DNA of 64,000 nt from Aster yellows witches'-broom phytoplasma AYWB (GTDB taxonomy: Bacteria > Bacillota_I > Bacilli_A > Acholeplasmatales > Acholeplasmataceae), in contig NC_007716.1 of assembly GCF_000012225.1 (NCBI RefSeq), positions 620,001-684,000 on the forward strand, in the 5' to 3' direction. Under the pieces are notes generated by a model. The model saw only the letters and a program-made list of their open reading frames with translations. It had not been told where the DNA came from and did no database searches. The translations under genes and the position numbers were made by a program. Shown in pieces: positions 50,716 through 59,760 of this stretch (positions are counted from its first letter, which is position 1; each line of letters begins with the position of its first letter).

Positions 50716-50747
50716 TTTATCAGTACACAAATAACGAGAATATCCAC
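49870..50747 (-). pseudogene. Decayed replication-initiator-like gene, copy 2
   Basis: Second copy of the 46345-47210 gene. It keeps a little more of the 5' part (KNRPIKGNKSIFYDDYLMHK, then IDEKGNIKIPQNYYEKKNVK and CVKNCFALG). The C-terminal frame is ALFPYDIIKEIELSSFPMVN to LKLKLKKDY. It shares the frameshift before ALFPYD with copy 1, so that lesion predates the duplication. It has its own differences too, such as a short deletion near 50457. KCVKNC in this part could be a remnant of the Cys-containing N-terminus of microvirus Rep. Confidence 0.45.
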
Positions 50748-50814
50748 AAAAAGAATTATTTCAAATAAAAAACTTTTTTACAAACATTAAAAGGAGAATT
50801 ATTAAATATTACAA

Positions 50815-51295
50815 TTGTTTCTCATTCTAAAAAGAAAAATTACTACCAACAAGTAAACTACCGCCCAAAAACCAAACTCTATTTGTAGACCCTCAAATCT
50901 TAGATGAAATAAAAAAAATATAGAATAGAAATAATCAAAAATCATCATTCCGAAGAACATAATAATATAACTCTAAACAACCACATAAAACCCAAAATAA
51001 TACCCTTAAAAAAAAACATTTCTCTATCTTCCCCAAATATAAATATCTCAACGAACAAAAAGACTACATTAAAGAATTTAATAAGCAAAATAAACATAGA
51101 TAAGTTAGATACTTTAAATTAGATTTTTAAAAAAAGATAAATATAAAAAAAACCCCTATCAAAACAAACTATAAAAAAGCCTAAACGTTATTTATTATCA
51201 ATTATAAGATTTTAAACACATCAAAGTGTTTTTAACCAAAAATAAAAAAGGTTGTCGGGTTAAAAAAATACATCCCATGTATAAATATATATCCA
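50815..51295 (+). pseudogene. Decayed inverted copy of the conserved PMU ORF (16244-16871)
   Basis: Plus strand; fragments match the minus-strand gene at 16 kb. Examples are NITIVSHSKKKNYYQQVNYR, RPKTKLYLFVDPQILDEIK with a frameshift, and the end VKKIHPMYKYISKIK with its TAA near 51304. Several indels break it. It confirms that the intact product reads through in the second frame at its end. Confidence 0.75.
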
Positions 51296-51299
51296 AAAT

Positions 51300-51565
51300 C
51301 AAATAAACACTTCATTAAAAGTTTTATAACAGCTTTTAATATCTAAAATTCTTTGTCAAAGCCAAACCTTTTTAAGGGGTGATATTTTATATATTATATC
51401 GATAATGATAATCGATATTTGATATTTGATATTTGATATTATAGTTATATCATTTATCTATCATTATTATTTTCCGATATATAAATAACTCCCTAATTTT
51501 TCCTTTCGGTTATTGGAAAAAGAGTTTTTTAAAATTCTAAAACCAAACCAAAAGCCCTCAATGCG
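51300..51565. repeat. Inverted, decayed copy of the iteron/palindrome region
   Basis: Inverse of 15927-16245. Only one 22-bp-like unit remains (AACACTTCATTAAAAG, then TTTTATAACAGC). It is followed by the ATCGATAT/GATATTT palindrome zone (51380-51490) and the stretch ending GCGCTGAAGCGCT (51563-51575). Repeat number therefore differs between copies (four against one). Confidence 0.7.
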
Positions 51566-52797
51566 CTGAAGCGCTAATAAAACTAATAAATATAAAAGAT
51601 AAAAAAGATAACATTAATTAGATAATGTTTTCAAATGCCCCAAATGAGACTGATAACCTAATTTAACAAAAAAAGCCAATTTTTATTATAAAAAGAAATA
51701 AATTTCCTAATTTTTTTATTAATCATATTAAAAGAATCTAAAAATAATCGCGGTTCTTGTTTTGTTTTAATAAAAACCTTAATAAGACTCAGTTACCGTG
51801 TTATCGTTGGGTGTAGATTTGCGCGACATACTAAAAAAACCTCTATTATTTAAATAAAATTGAAATTTAATACTTTGATAAACTTTCAACTGATCTGAGT
51901 GAATAATACAAGTTTTTTTTAATTTAAGTATTTTTTTTAAAATTTTTTTTAACTAATTCTAAATTAGGATTTTTGCCAATAACCGATGCCAAAAATTGAT
52001 CATTATACCCATCAATAATCGTTGAAACCCACAAATGCACTTTAATATTTGTAAAACCAAGTCAAATCAGTGTATAATTTAGTTAATGATTTATTAGTTT
52101 AAAATCATTTTTAATTAAATTAGTTTTTTTGAAAATTCCTCATAAAATTTTTTTTTGAATTAGGTTGTCTCCATTTCATCAACCATTTTATTTTTTTCAT
52201 AATTTTTAACACTAATTTATGATTAATGTTGTGATTTTAAAAATTCTTTGATAAAGAACTGCAATTTGTCCATAACCAATTGAAAAATAATTTTTTTGAT
52301 ATAAAAAAACCCTACCAATTTTTTTAACGCCAAATAATCGATGATTTTAGTTTTTTCTTTTTTGGTTTTTTGTTTCTTCACCAAAAATAATAATTATTGT
52401 GATTTTTTTTGAATAATTTTAAAATTTTATAAATAAAAAAAGTATTTTTGTGAAAATTTTAACTAAGGTGAAAATAATATTTTCTAAATTAGGGTTACTA
52501 TAATCAATAACGATTTACAATAATTCAATTTCTTTTCTTGTTATTTGTATTTTTCATCAACATAACCGCCTTTCATTCCTTACATTTTACCATCTAAATA
52601 TTTTTTCTCAACAAAAAAACAATCAAACAACATAATTTCGCAAAAAAACAGAAAAGACAACGCCCCATTATTAAAGAAATTTTGCAATTTTTTGTAATGT
52701 TTTTTTGATTTTAAAAGATGAGAATAAATACCTAAATAAGAAATTAATTGTTAATTTTTTAACCCTAAAATGCGTGGTAAATGGGGTGCAGTTCGTT
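51566..52797. repeat. Direct repeat R2, left copy (decayed IS3-type element)
   Basis: Starts CTGAAGCGCTAATAAAACTA and ends about GGTAAATGGGGTGCAGTTCG. The same sequence, with scattered single-base differences and small indels, lies at 54342-55672. On the minus strand it holds a ruined IS3-family transposase: KLYTDLT, then VHLWVSTIIDGYNDQFLASV, IGKNPNLELV, CIIHSDQ and SMSRKSTPNDNTVTES, scattered over several frames. Both copies share most stops, so the element was already dead when duplicated. Confidence 0.85.
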
Positions 52798-52813
52798 TTT
52801 TTAAGTAATGTGA

Positions 52814-52819
52814 TATAAT
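52814..52819 (+). promoter_or_regulatory. Extended -10 promoter of the secreted-protein gene
   Basis: TGATATAAT at 52811-52819 is an extended -10 element (TGnTATAAT). Transcription would begin about 52826, two bases before the perfect inverted repeat at 52828. It lies just outside the end of repeat R2. Confidence 0.6.
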
Positions 52820-52827
52820 AAGAATAG

Positions 52828-52864
52828 CATAGACAAATTTATTTTTAAAATAAATTTGTCTATG
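52828..52864. promoter_or_regulatory. Perfect 18-bp inverted repeat at the transcript start
   Basis: CATAGACAAATTTATTTT, one T, then the exact complement AAAATAAATTTGTCTATG. At 37 bp, with dyad symmetry and a one-base centre, it is unusually long and perfect. Placed at +2 of the predicted transcript it could be a repressor operator, a 5' RNA hairpin that protects the mRNA, or an attenuator. No U-tract follows, so a plain terminator is unlikely. Confidence 0.7.
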
Positions 52865-52950
52865 GTTAAATTGAATTGCGATATTCCATTTTTTAATATA
52901 TTTTTTTATTTAAACTAATAAAAAAAAATAAAAATGAGGTATATAAAATA

Positions 52951-53757
52951 ATGAAATTAGATATTAAAAAAAATTATTTTTTTAATAAAAAATATTTTAA
53001 ATTTACATTTGTATTTGTTTTGTTTGTTTTATTATTTAATAAATTTAATCAAAACCATATATTTGCTATGATAAATAAAGATATTGCTTCTTCTTCAACA
53101 TCAAATAGAATCCATTCGAATCAATCAAAAAAAATAAGTTTAACAAGTAGTTCAAAAAGTTTCGAAACTTTGGAAGGACTAAGTCATAAAAAATCAAATC
53201 CACAAAATTTATCTTTTTATGATATTGTAAAAAATATTAAATTGGATTTAAATAAAAATTATCATTTAGGAGTGTTTTCTTTAGAAGAAATAAAAGATCA
53301 ATTTTCAGATATTTTAATCAATTTTTACCCTTCATTTAAATTTTATGGTTCTTTTCCAACTACAGAAGGTTCTCAAAACTTTTTTAAAATATATGAACAA
53401 CAAAGCCATCCACAATCATTTTATATATCTTTAAAAGATTTTGAAGAAATATTTGAAGAAGGAGGAGGAGGAGTCATTTATAATAAATTAAGATTAAAAC
53501 AAAATGAAATACAAAAAAGAACAATTTATAGTTTTTTTTACGATACCGAAAGTCATAATTATATAGGTTCTGATGAACATACAAGATGGAATTCTGATAA
53601 TGTACTTGATTTTATTGTAGATATAGAAATAACTAAATCTCCTATAAGTAATGCTATTCCAATAAATTTACTTTTTAAAACATTTTCTTATACATCAGAT
53701 AATTTATTTTTTGATATTGGTTTTGGAATAGATAATGTTTCCTTTATAAAAAAATAA
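52951..53757 (+). CDS. Secreted protein, unknown (candidate effector)
   Basis: 268 aa. N-terminal signal peptide: basic start (MKLDIKKNYFFNKKYFK), hydrophobic core FTFVFVLFVLLFNKF, likely cut after HIFA near residue 38. It does not match the SVM consensus closely. The mature part is hydrophilic with a Ser-rich start (SSSTSNRIHSNQSKKISLTS), then a folded-looking domain with LSFYDIVKNIKLDLNKNYHL and HPQSFYISLKDFEEIF. A four-Gly run coded by repeated GGA follows, and the end reads DNLFFDIGFGIDNVSFIKK. No C-terminal anchor, so it should be released. GAGGT lies 10 nt before the ATG. It is intact in a region where almost everything else is broken, and it is flanked by the two R2 copies. Family not recognised. 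Confidence 0.75.
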   Translation: MKLDIKKNYFFNKKYFKFTFVFVLFVLLFNKFNQNHIFAMINKDIASSSTSNRIHSNQSKKISLTSSSKSFETLEGLSHKKSNPQNLSFYDIVKNIKLDLNKNYHLGVFSLEEIKDQFSDILINFYPSFKFYGSFPTTEGSQNFFKIYEQQSHPQSFYISLKDFEEIFEEGGGGVIYNKLRLKQNEIQKRTIYSFFYDTESHNYIGSDEHTRWNSDNVLDFIVDIEITKSPISNAIPINLLFKTFSYTSDNLFFDIGFGIDNVSFIKK

Positions 53758-53823
53758 AAAATAACTTTTTAAAATATTATTTAGTTTAGAATTTATTTTT
53801 TCTTCTTTTCTTTTTTTATAAAC

Positions 53824-53865
53824 AAAAAAACTAATCTTTCTAAAAAAAGATTAGTTTTTTTGTTT
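53824..53865 (+). terminator. Bidirectional terminator after the secreted-protein gene
   Basis: AAAAAAACTAATCTTT and AAAGATTAGTTTTTTT form a stem with a short loop, with a T-tract on the plus strand and a matching one on the minus strand. Confidence 0.85.
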
Positions 53866-54341
53866 ATATTTTTAATATCTTGTTTTTATAAAAAATTATA
53901 ATGAAAATTAAAGTCCATATTAAAAATATTGTTATTTTATAATTGGTAATGTTTAAAATATTTTTTTTAAAATATTACTTTTAGAAAATGCAATAAAAGG
54001 GAATGTGCTTTTGTGTAGGTGATAAATATCTTGTTGAGATTAAATGTTAATTGGATTTCTTTGATAACAAAAGGCAAAAAAATTATTATAATAAAAGCTT
54101 TCTTCTAAGTTAAAATAGTTTTTCAAAAGGTGCTATCTATTGTAATCATTTGGCTTTTTTGGTTAACTAAATTTAATGCTAAATGGCTTTAAAATATGAG
54201 GTGCTAATGATGATTTATTAAATATCTTATTATGATTAATAATTAAATATATTTTTTCCCTAATAAAAGTTGTTTATCAGGAGTAAAGGTGAAAAAACAA
54301 GATAATTTATTTAGATTCAAAAGTTATGTAGCCATAACGCT
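53866..54341. other. Gene-free stretch before the right R2 copy
   Basis: About 475 bp. No supported frame. A few short minus-strand frames near 54050-54250 have slightly higher GC but no start or RBS. Probably debris. Confidence 0.35.
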
Positions 54342-55672
54342 CTGAAGCGCTAATAAAACTAATAAATATAAAAGATAAAAAAGATAACATTAATTAGATA
54401 ATGTTTTCAAATGCCCCAAATGAGACTGATAACCTAATTTAACAAAAAAAGCCAATTTTTATTATAAAAAGAAATAAATTTCCTAATTTTTTTATTAATC
54501 ATATTAAAAGAATCTAAAAATAATCGCGGTTCTTGTTTTGTTTTAATAAAAACCTTAATAAGACTCAGTTACCGTGTTATCGTTTGGTGTAGATTTGCGC
54601 GACATACTAAAAAAACCTCTATTATTTAAATAAAATTGAAATTTAATACTTTGATAAACTTTCAACTGATCTGAGTGAATAATACAAGTTTTTTTAATTT
54701 AAGTATTTTTTTTAAAATTTTTTTTAACTAATTCTAAATTAGGATTTTTGCCAATAACCGATGCCAAAAATTGATCATTATACCCATCAATAATCGTTGA
54801 AACCCACAAATGCACTTTAATATTTGTAAAACCAAGTCAAATCAGTGTATAATTTAGTTAATGATTTATTAGTTTAAAATCATTTTTAATTAAATTAGTT
54901 TTTTTGAAAATTCCTCATAAAATTTTTTTTTGAATTAGGTTGTCTCCATTTCATCAACCATTTTATTTTTTTCATAATTTTTAACACTAATTTATGATTA
55001 ATGTTGTGATTTTAAAAATTCTTTGATAAAGAACTGCAATTTGTCCATAACCAATTGAAAAATAATTTTTTTGATATAAAAAACCCTACCAATTTTTTTA
55101 ACGCCAAATAATCGATGATTTTAGTTTTTTCTTTTTTGGTTTTTTGTTTCTTCACCAAAAATAATAATTATTGTGATTTTTTTTGAATAATTTTAAAATT
55201 TTATAAATAAAAAAAGTATTTTTGTGAAAATTTTAACTAAGGTGAAAATAATATTTTCTAAATTAGGGTTACTATAATCAATAACGATTTACAATAATTC
55301 AATTTCTTTTCTTGTTATTTGTATTTTTCATCAACATAACCGCCTTTCATTCCTTACATTTTACCATCTAAATATTTTTTCAACAAAAAACCAATCAAAC
55401 AAAATAATTGCGTAAAAAAATAACTTTAATTTAATTTTATTCCCGCCTTTTCCACTTTTTTAACCTAACTATATAATGCAAAGATAAAATTAAAATTCAT
55501 CTTTTCAAATCAAAAAACCAACAAAACCCGTACCCCATTATTAAAGAAATAGTAAATAAATGTTTTTTGCAACTTTTTGTAATGTTTTTTTGATTTGAAA
55601 AGATGAAAAAAGAACTTGATTGTTATTTTTTTAACCCTAAAAAAATGTATGGTAAATGGGGTGAAGTTCGTA
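54342..55672. repeat. Direct repeat R2, right copy (decayed IS3-type element)
   Basis: Copy of 51566-52797 in the same orientation. Differences include CGTTTGGTG for CGTTGGGTG, one T fewer in a poly-T run, two A fewer near 55080, and an insertion of about 100 bp near 55420-55530 that resembles other IS ends. It ends GGTAAATGGGGTGAAGTTCG at about 55672. Confidence 0.8.
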
Positions 55673-55955
55673 ACTACTATTTTAACTTTGGGAGCATTTT
55701 ATAGAGGAAAAGCAGAATGCAATATTAGAAAAAAATTATAGATGATAATGTAATGAATACTATCATTAAATTACCTTGAATATTTCTAATATTACATGTT
55801 ATAATAAAGTAAATTACTAAAAAATTATATACTATTTATTCACCAAAACTTTTTACCAATTCTTTTAAAAAAAAATTAAAATATGTAGAAAATAAGAGGC
55901 ATTTTATAATAAAAATGTTATAATAAAGCTGTAAATACAAACAATGGAGGAAAAC

Positions 55956-56531
55956 ATGTATCACATTCCAATAGGAATCTCAGGAAGACACGCTCACCTA
56001 TCACAAGAAACAATTGATATTTTATTCGGTCAAAAAAATTATCAACTAACTTTTTTCAAACCACTCAAACAAACAGGACAATTTGCAGCGCAAGAAAAAA
56101 TTGATGTTATGAGTCCATCAGGAAAAATTCTTCCACAAGTTCGGATTTTAGGACCCACAAGAATTTTTGACCAAGTAGAAATTAGTCAAAGTGATGCTCT
56201 AAGACACAGTTTTACAGCTCCTGTTAGATCTTCAGGCGATATTAAAGGTTCAGGCAAAGCCACTTTAATAGGACCAAAAGGTCAAGTAGACATTGAAGAA
56301 GGTGTTATTATTGCCAACAGACACATTCATTTATCTACCCAAGACGCAAAAAATTTTGACATTACTGACAAACAAATGGTAAGTATTGAAATTGAAGGCA
56401 CTAAACCTGGTATCTTAAAACAAGTTTTGTGCAGAGTACACCCTGATTTTAAACTTGAATGCCACTTAGATACTGATGACGGCAGTGCTTTTTTACTCAA
56501 AAATGGCGATACTGTTAAATTACTGAAATAA
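55956..56531 (+). CDS. pduL: PduL-type phosphotransacylase
   Basis: Transfers an acyl group between CoA and phosphate. In phytoplasmas it is thought to replace Pta, working with acetate kinase to make ATP. The start at 55956 is used because GGAGG is 7 nt upstream; an ATG at 55944 in frame overlaps that RBS. 191 aa. Family motifs: IPIGISGRHAHLSQE at the start, QTGQFAAQEKIDV, VRILGPTRIFDQVEIS, and the second zinc site VIIANRHIHLSTQDAK. Near the end comes CHLDTDDGSAFLLKNG. No microcompartment signal sequence is present. Marks the return to core genome after the island. Confidence 0.92.
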   Translation: MYHIPIGISGRHAHLSQETIDILFGQKNYQLTFFKPLKQTGQFAAQEKIDVMSPSGKILPQVRILGPTRIFDQVEISQSDALRHSFTAPVRSSGDIKGSGKATLIGPKGQVDIEEGVIIANRHIHLSTQDAKNFDITDKQMVSIEIEGTKPGILKQVLCRVHPDFKLECHLDTDDGSAFLLKNGDTVKLLK

Positions 56532-56581
56532 ATCATTAAACAAAATAAAAAAATAAATAATTTTTTAACTTAAATTCTTGA

Positions 56582-56622
56582 GTTATAAGGATCTTGCAAC
56601 TAACCCCCAAAGACCTTATAAC
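56582..56622 (+). terminator. Hairpin downstream of pduL
   Basis: GTTATAAGGATCTT (56582-56595) pairs with AAGACCTTATAAC (56610-56622), with one bulge. A U-tract is lacking. It starts 50 bp after the stop codon. Confidence 0.55.
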
Positions 56623-56683
56623 CTATATTTATTTTCGCCCCTTAACATAACTAAAAAACATAACTAAAAATTATTTTATTTTT

Positions 56684-56735
56684 TTATTGAACGAAAGACA
56701 TAAATTTCCTTTCATTTGTGTCTTTCGCTCAATAA
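56684..56735. terminator. Long imperfect inverted repeat between pduL and the HD-domain gene
   Basis: TTATTGAACGAAAGACATAA and its near complement ending GTGTCTTTCGCTCAATAA form a 22-bp stem with three mismatches and a loop of about 8 nt. Either a second terminator for pduL or a leader element of the next gene. Confidence 0.55.
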
Positions 56736-56843
56736 AAACTCTTCTTTTAAAAACGCAAACAACAAGAAGGAGGTAAAACGGATAAGGATAAAAATTACAA
56801 AAACCCAATAAACTTAATTAAAAAATTATCCTCAATAAAATCA

Positions 56844-58097
56844 ATGCAAACAACCAATCCATCTTTTAAAAAGTTTCTCAGATCTGAAGTTTTTCGTGAC
56901 CCTATCTACGGTTATATTTATCTGGAATACGAATTGATTGAAAAATTAATTGATACTTCTGTTTTCCAAAGATTAAGACGTATAAAACAGTTAAATGGAG
57001 CTAACATCGTTTTTCATGGAGCAGAACATTCTCGTTTTACACACAGTTTAGGTGTTTATGAACTTGCAAGACGGTTTTTAAAAATCACAAATATTAAAAA
57101 ACACTTTTCTGAAAAACAAAAATTAATTTTACTAGTATCTTCTTTGTTACATGATATTGGACACGGCGCTTATTCTCATTCTTTTGAAACCTTATTTGAC
57201 GTAAACCACGAAACACAAAGTGCACGCATAATCAAAAATAACAAAGAAATTAGAACTTTATTAGATCCAATAAGTCCTGATTTCAAAAACGATGTAGCTA
57301 GTGTGATTGAAAAAACAAAGAAATTCCCCTTAATAGAACAAATTTTAACTAGTCAAATTGATATTGACAGATTAGATTATTTAGAACGAGATTCTTATTT
57401 TACAGGTGCCACTTATGGGCATATCGATTTAGAACGTTTAATGCGTAGCATGATAATTGAGCCTCATCCTAGCAAAAATAACGAAAAATGTATTGCCTTT
57501 AGACAAAGTGGTGTTTTTGCTATTGAAAATTTTTTAATTAACCGATATCATATGTTCTGGCAAGTGTATTATCATCCTAAAGTAAGAGCTTATAACACTA
57601 TTTTAGAAAAAATTTGTAAACGTTTATTTGATTTACTACAAAATAAATATCCTATAGATCCATACATCCAACCTTTTTATAATTTTGTAAACAATCAAAC
57701 TGAACTAGATAAATACTTAGCAATTGATGATTATTATATGAATGGTTTAATCTTGCATCTTAAAAATAGTAATGATACCATTTTAAAAAATTTATGTAAT
57801 GATTTTCTCAATAGACGTATTTGGCACATTTTAGATGATAACAAACAAAACCAAGAACAAATTGCACACATTAAGCAACAATATCACAGCCAAAACACCG
57901 ATTATATTAAATATTATACTTCAAGTAATGCTGCTTTTCAAAATGCTTATTCCGAAAGTAAGCCTAAATTTGAAACCAAAATCTTAATTAAATCTCAGGG
58001 AGAACTCAAAAGTCTTAAAGAAGAATCTCCCATTATTAAAAGTTTAATTAAAAGTAGCCCTAAACAAGATAATAAATTTTTTTATCGCCCTTTATAA
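56844..58097 (+). CDS. HD-superfamily phosphohydrolase, YwfO/dGTPase-like
   Basis: 417 aa. HD hydrolases of this type act on dNTPs or other nucleotides. Key motifs: RDPIYGYIYLE, then HSRFTHSLGVYELARRFLKI, the HD pair LLHDIGHGAYSHSFETLF, and SQIDIDRLDYLERDSYFTGA. These fit the YwfO family better than E. coli dGTPase. The C-terminal 80 residues are Lys/Ser/Gln-rich and unconserved. The start is ATG at 56844, which has no strong RBS nearby; AAGGAGG at 56766-56772 is too far, so translation may begin at a different start. Independent of pduL by two hairpins. Confidence 0.88.
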   Translation: MQTTNPSFKKFLRSEVFRDPIYGYIYLEYELIEKLIDTSVFQRLRRIKQLNGANIVFHGAEHSRFTHSLGVYELARRFLKITNIKKHFSEKQKLILLVSSLLHDIGHGAYSHSFETLFDVNHETQSARIIKNNKEIRTLLDPISPDFKNDVASVIEKTKKFPLIEQILTSQIDIDRLDYLERDSYFTGATYGHIDLERLMRSMIIEPHPSKNNEKCIAFRQSGVFAIENFLINRYHMFWQVYYHPKVRAYNTILEKICKRLFDLLQNKYPIDPYIQPFYNFVNNQTELDKYLAIDDYYMNGLILHLKNSNDTILKNLCNDFLNRRIWHILDDNKQNQEQIAHIKQQYHSQNTDYIKYYTSSNAAFQNAYSESKPKFETKILIKSQGELKSLKEESPIIKSLIKSSPKQDNKFFYRPL

Positions 58098-58196
58098 AAC
58101 CGAAACTCCCCCCCCAAAAAAAAATTCCCCCAATTCGCAACTATCCTACAAATCCCAAAAGCCAACATCCATATCAATTTTATTTAAGGAAATCAA

Positions 58197-59003
58197 ATGC
58201 ATCACACAAACAAAAAAAAATACGGTCAAAATTTTTTAACAGATGTTAATTTATTAAACAAAATTGTAACTAAGGCTTCAATCACAGACAAAAATGTTTT
58301 AGAAATTGGACCTGGTAAAGGTGCTTTAACCAAAATTATTGTCCCTCAAGCTAAAAATGTTTTAGCCTATGAAATTGATGCTACCCTTAAACCTTTTTTA
58401 AATTTTGAAAATCATAACAATGTTAATATCATTTATGATGATTTTTTAAAAAGAGATTTATTAAAAGATTTTGATCATTATTTTAGTCCTAACTCTCAAT
58501 TAAGTTTAATTGGTAACTTACCTTATTATATTACCTCACCTATTCTTTTTAAAATTATTGACACTCCACAAATTAATGATGCTACTATTATGATTCAAAA
58601 AGAAGTAGGAATGCGTTTACTGGCTCAACCAAATAACAAAAATTATAACGCTTTATCTGTAATTATTCAATTTCTATTTAGTATTGAAAAAATCCAAGAA
58701 GTTAAAAGACATATGTTTTTTCCTACACCCAAAGTAGACAGTATTGTTATCAAACTTACTAAAAATAACAACATTTTACCTACTTTCTTAAAACAATTTA
58801 TCAAGTTTGTAAAAAATTCCTTTAAACAAAAAAGAAAAACTTTACTCAACAACTTATCTTGTCAATTTTTGTTATCCAAAGAAACCATTATTCCCTTTTT
58901 CTTACAACATCACATCCCTTTACAAATTAGAGCCGAACAGGTAACTTTAGAAACTTTTCAAAAATTAACTGTTAAATGGTTTATTTTTTTAAATATGTCA
59001 TAA
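58197..59003 (+). CDS. rsmA: 16S rRNA (adenine1518/1519-N6) dimethyltransferase RsmA
   Basis: 268 aa. Dimethylates two adjacent adenines in helix 45 of 16S rRNA in the last stages of 30S assembly. Motif I ENGPG-type sequence reads EIGPGKGALTK, motif IV NLPYYITSPIL, and the KKYGQNFL start and FFPTPKVDSIVIKL segment are typical of KsgA. RBS AAGGAAATC precedes the ATG. Gap of about 100 bp to the HD-domain gene; probably co-transcribed. Lack of this methylation gives kasugamycin resistance elsewhere. Confidence 0.95.
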   Translation: MHHTNKKKYGQNFLTDVNLLNKIVTKASITDKNVLEIGPGKGALTKIIVPQAKNVLAYEIDATLKPFLNFENHNNVNIIYDDFLKRDLLKDFDHYFSPNSQLSLIGNLPYYITSPILFKIIDTPQINDATIMIQKEVGMRLLAQPNNKNYNALSVIIQFLFSIEKIQEVKRHMFFPTPKVDSIVIKLTKNNNILPTFLKQFIKFVKNSFKQKRKTLLNNLSCQFLLSKETIIPFFLQHHIPLQIRAEQVTLETFQKLTVKWFIFLNMS

Positions 59004-59265
59004 AATAATAAAACTTTTCATATTTAAAATAAATCAAAAAGCTCATTAGAAAATAATTTTTTCCTTTTTTCCGATATTAAACATCAATATCAAAAAATTA
59101 AATATTAATCTTTTTTAAAATAAAAAAACATTAAAATATTAACTGTATCCAATAATTATTTATATTTTATTTGTAATTTGTATCATTGCACAAACCATAA
59201 ATAATAAATAATGAATAATAATTTAGCATTTAATATAAAATGAAGCAAAACTGGAGGCTTAAGAA

Positions 59266-59565
59266 ATGAAAGTTACTGATGTAAAAGTTAGAAAAATAAA
59301 CGGTGAAAGTAGATTAAGAGGAGTTTCTTCAATCACTTTTGAAAACCAATTTGTAGTTAATGACATCAGAATTATAGAAGGAGAAAGGGGTATATTTATT
59401 GCTATGCCAAGTAGAAAAACTTCCAAAGGCAACTTTAGAGATATCGCTCATCCCATCAATTCAGAAACCCGTCAAATAATTGAAAATTGTATCAAAACCA
59501 AATACCAAGATTTGCTAGATAACCCTCCACAAGAAGAAGATTTTTCTCAAAATTCTGAAAATTAA
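59266..59565 (+). CDS. spoVG: SpoVG-family RNA/DNA-binding regulator
   Basis: 99 aa. SpoVG proteins bind nucleic acids and regulate gene expression in Firmicutes. The start MKVTDVKVRKINGESRLRG and the core VVNDIRIIEGERGIFIAMPS, then RDIAHPINSETRQIIEN, are the family hallmark. The C-terminus is acidic (NPPQEEDFSQNSEN). RBS GGAGG precedes the ATG. Own transcription unit with terminator. In phytoplasmas there is no sporulation, so it must have a general regulatory role. Confidence 0.95.
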   Translation: MKVTDVKVRKINGESRLRGVSSITFENQFVVNDIRIIEGERGIFIAMPSRKTSKGNFRDIAHPINSETRQIIENCIKTKYQDLLDNPPQEEDFSQNSEN

Positions 59566-59577
59566 TAATCATTACCT

Positions 59578-59612
59578 TTAAAAAAATTCCAGTTTTTTGG
59601 AATTTTTTTTAC
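59578..59612 (+). terminator. Terminator after spoVG
   Basis: AAAAAATTCCA and TTGGAATTTTTT form a stem around a short T-rich loop, and the T-tract continues. It starts about 15 bp past the stop. Confidence 0.85.
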
Positions 59613-59760
59613 ATGTTTTGAATTCAAAACACCATTTTATTAAAAAACTTTTGCAAATAAAAAACTAAAACACACCAAACTAAAAACCCAATCATCACAA
59701 AAAAACTTTAAATTACTAAAATATTTATCCCAAAAAAATTAAGCAAAGAGGTACAAAAAT

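Noticed and set aside
55721-55799. Inverted repeat AATATTAGAAA ... TTTCTAATATT as a mobile element
   Set aside because: Arms of 11 AT-only-like bases are not remarkable in this composition and no target duplication is visible.
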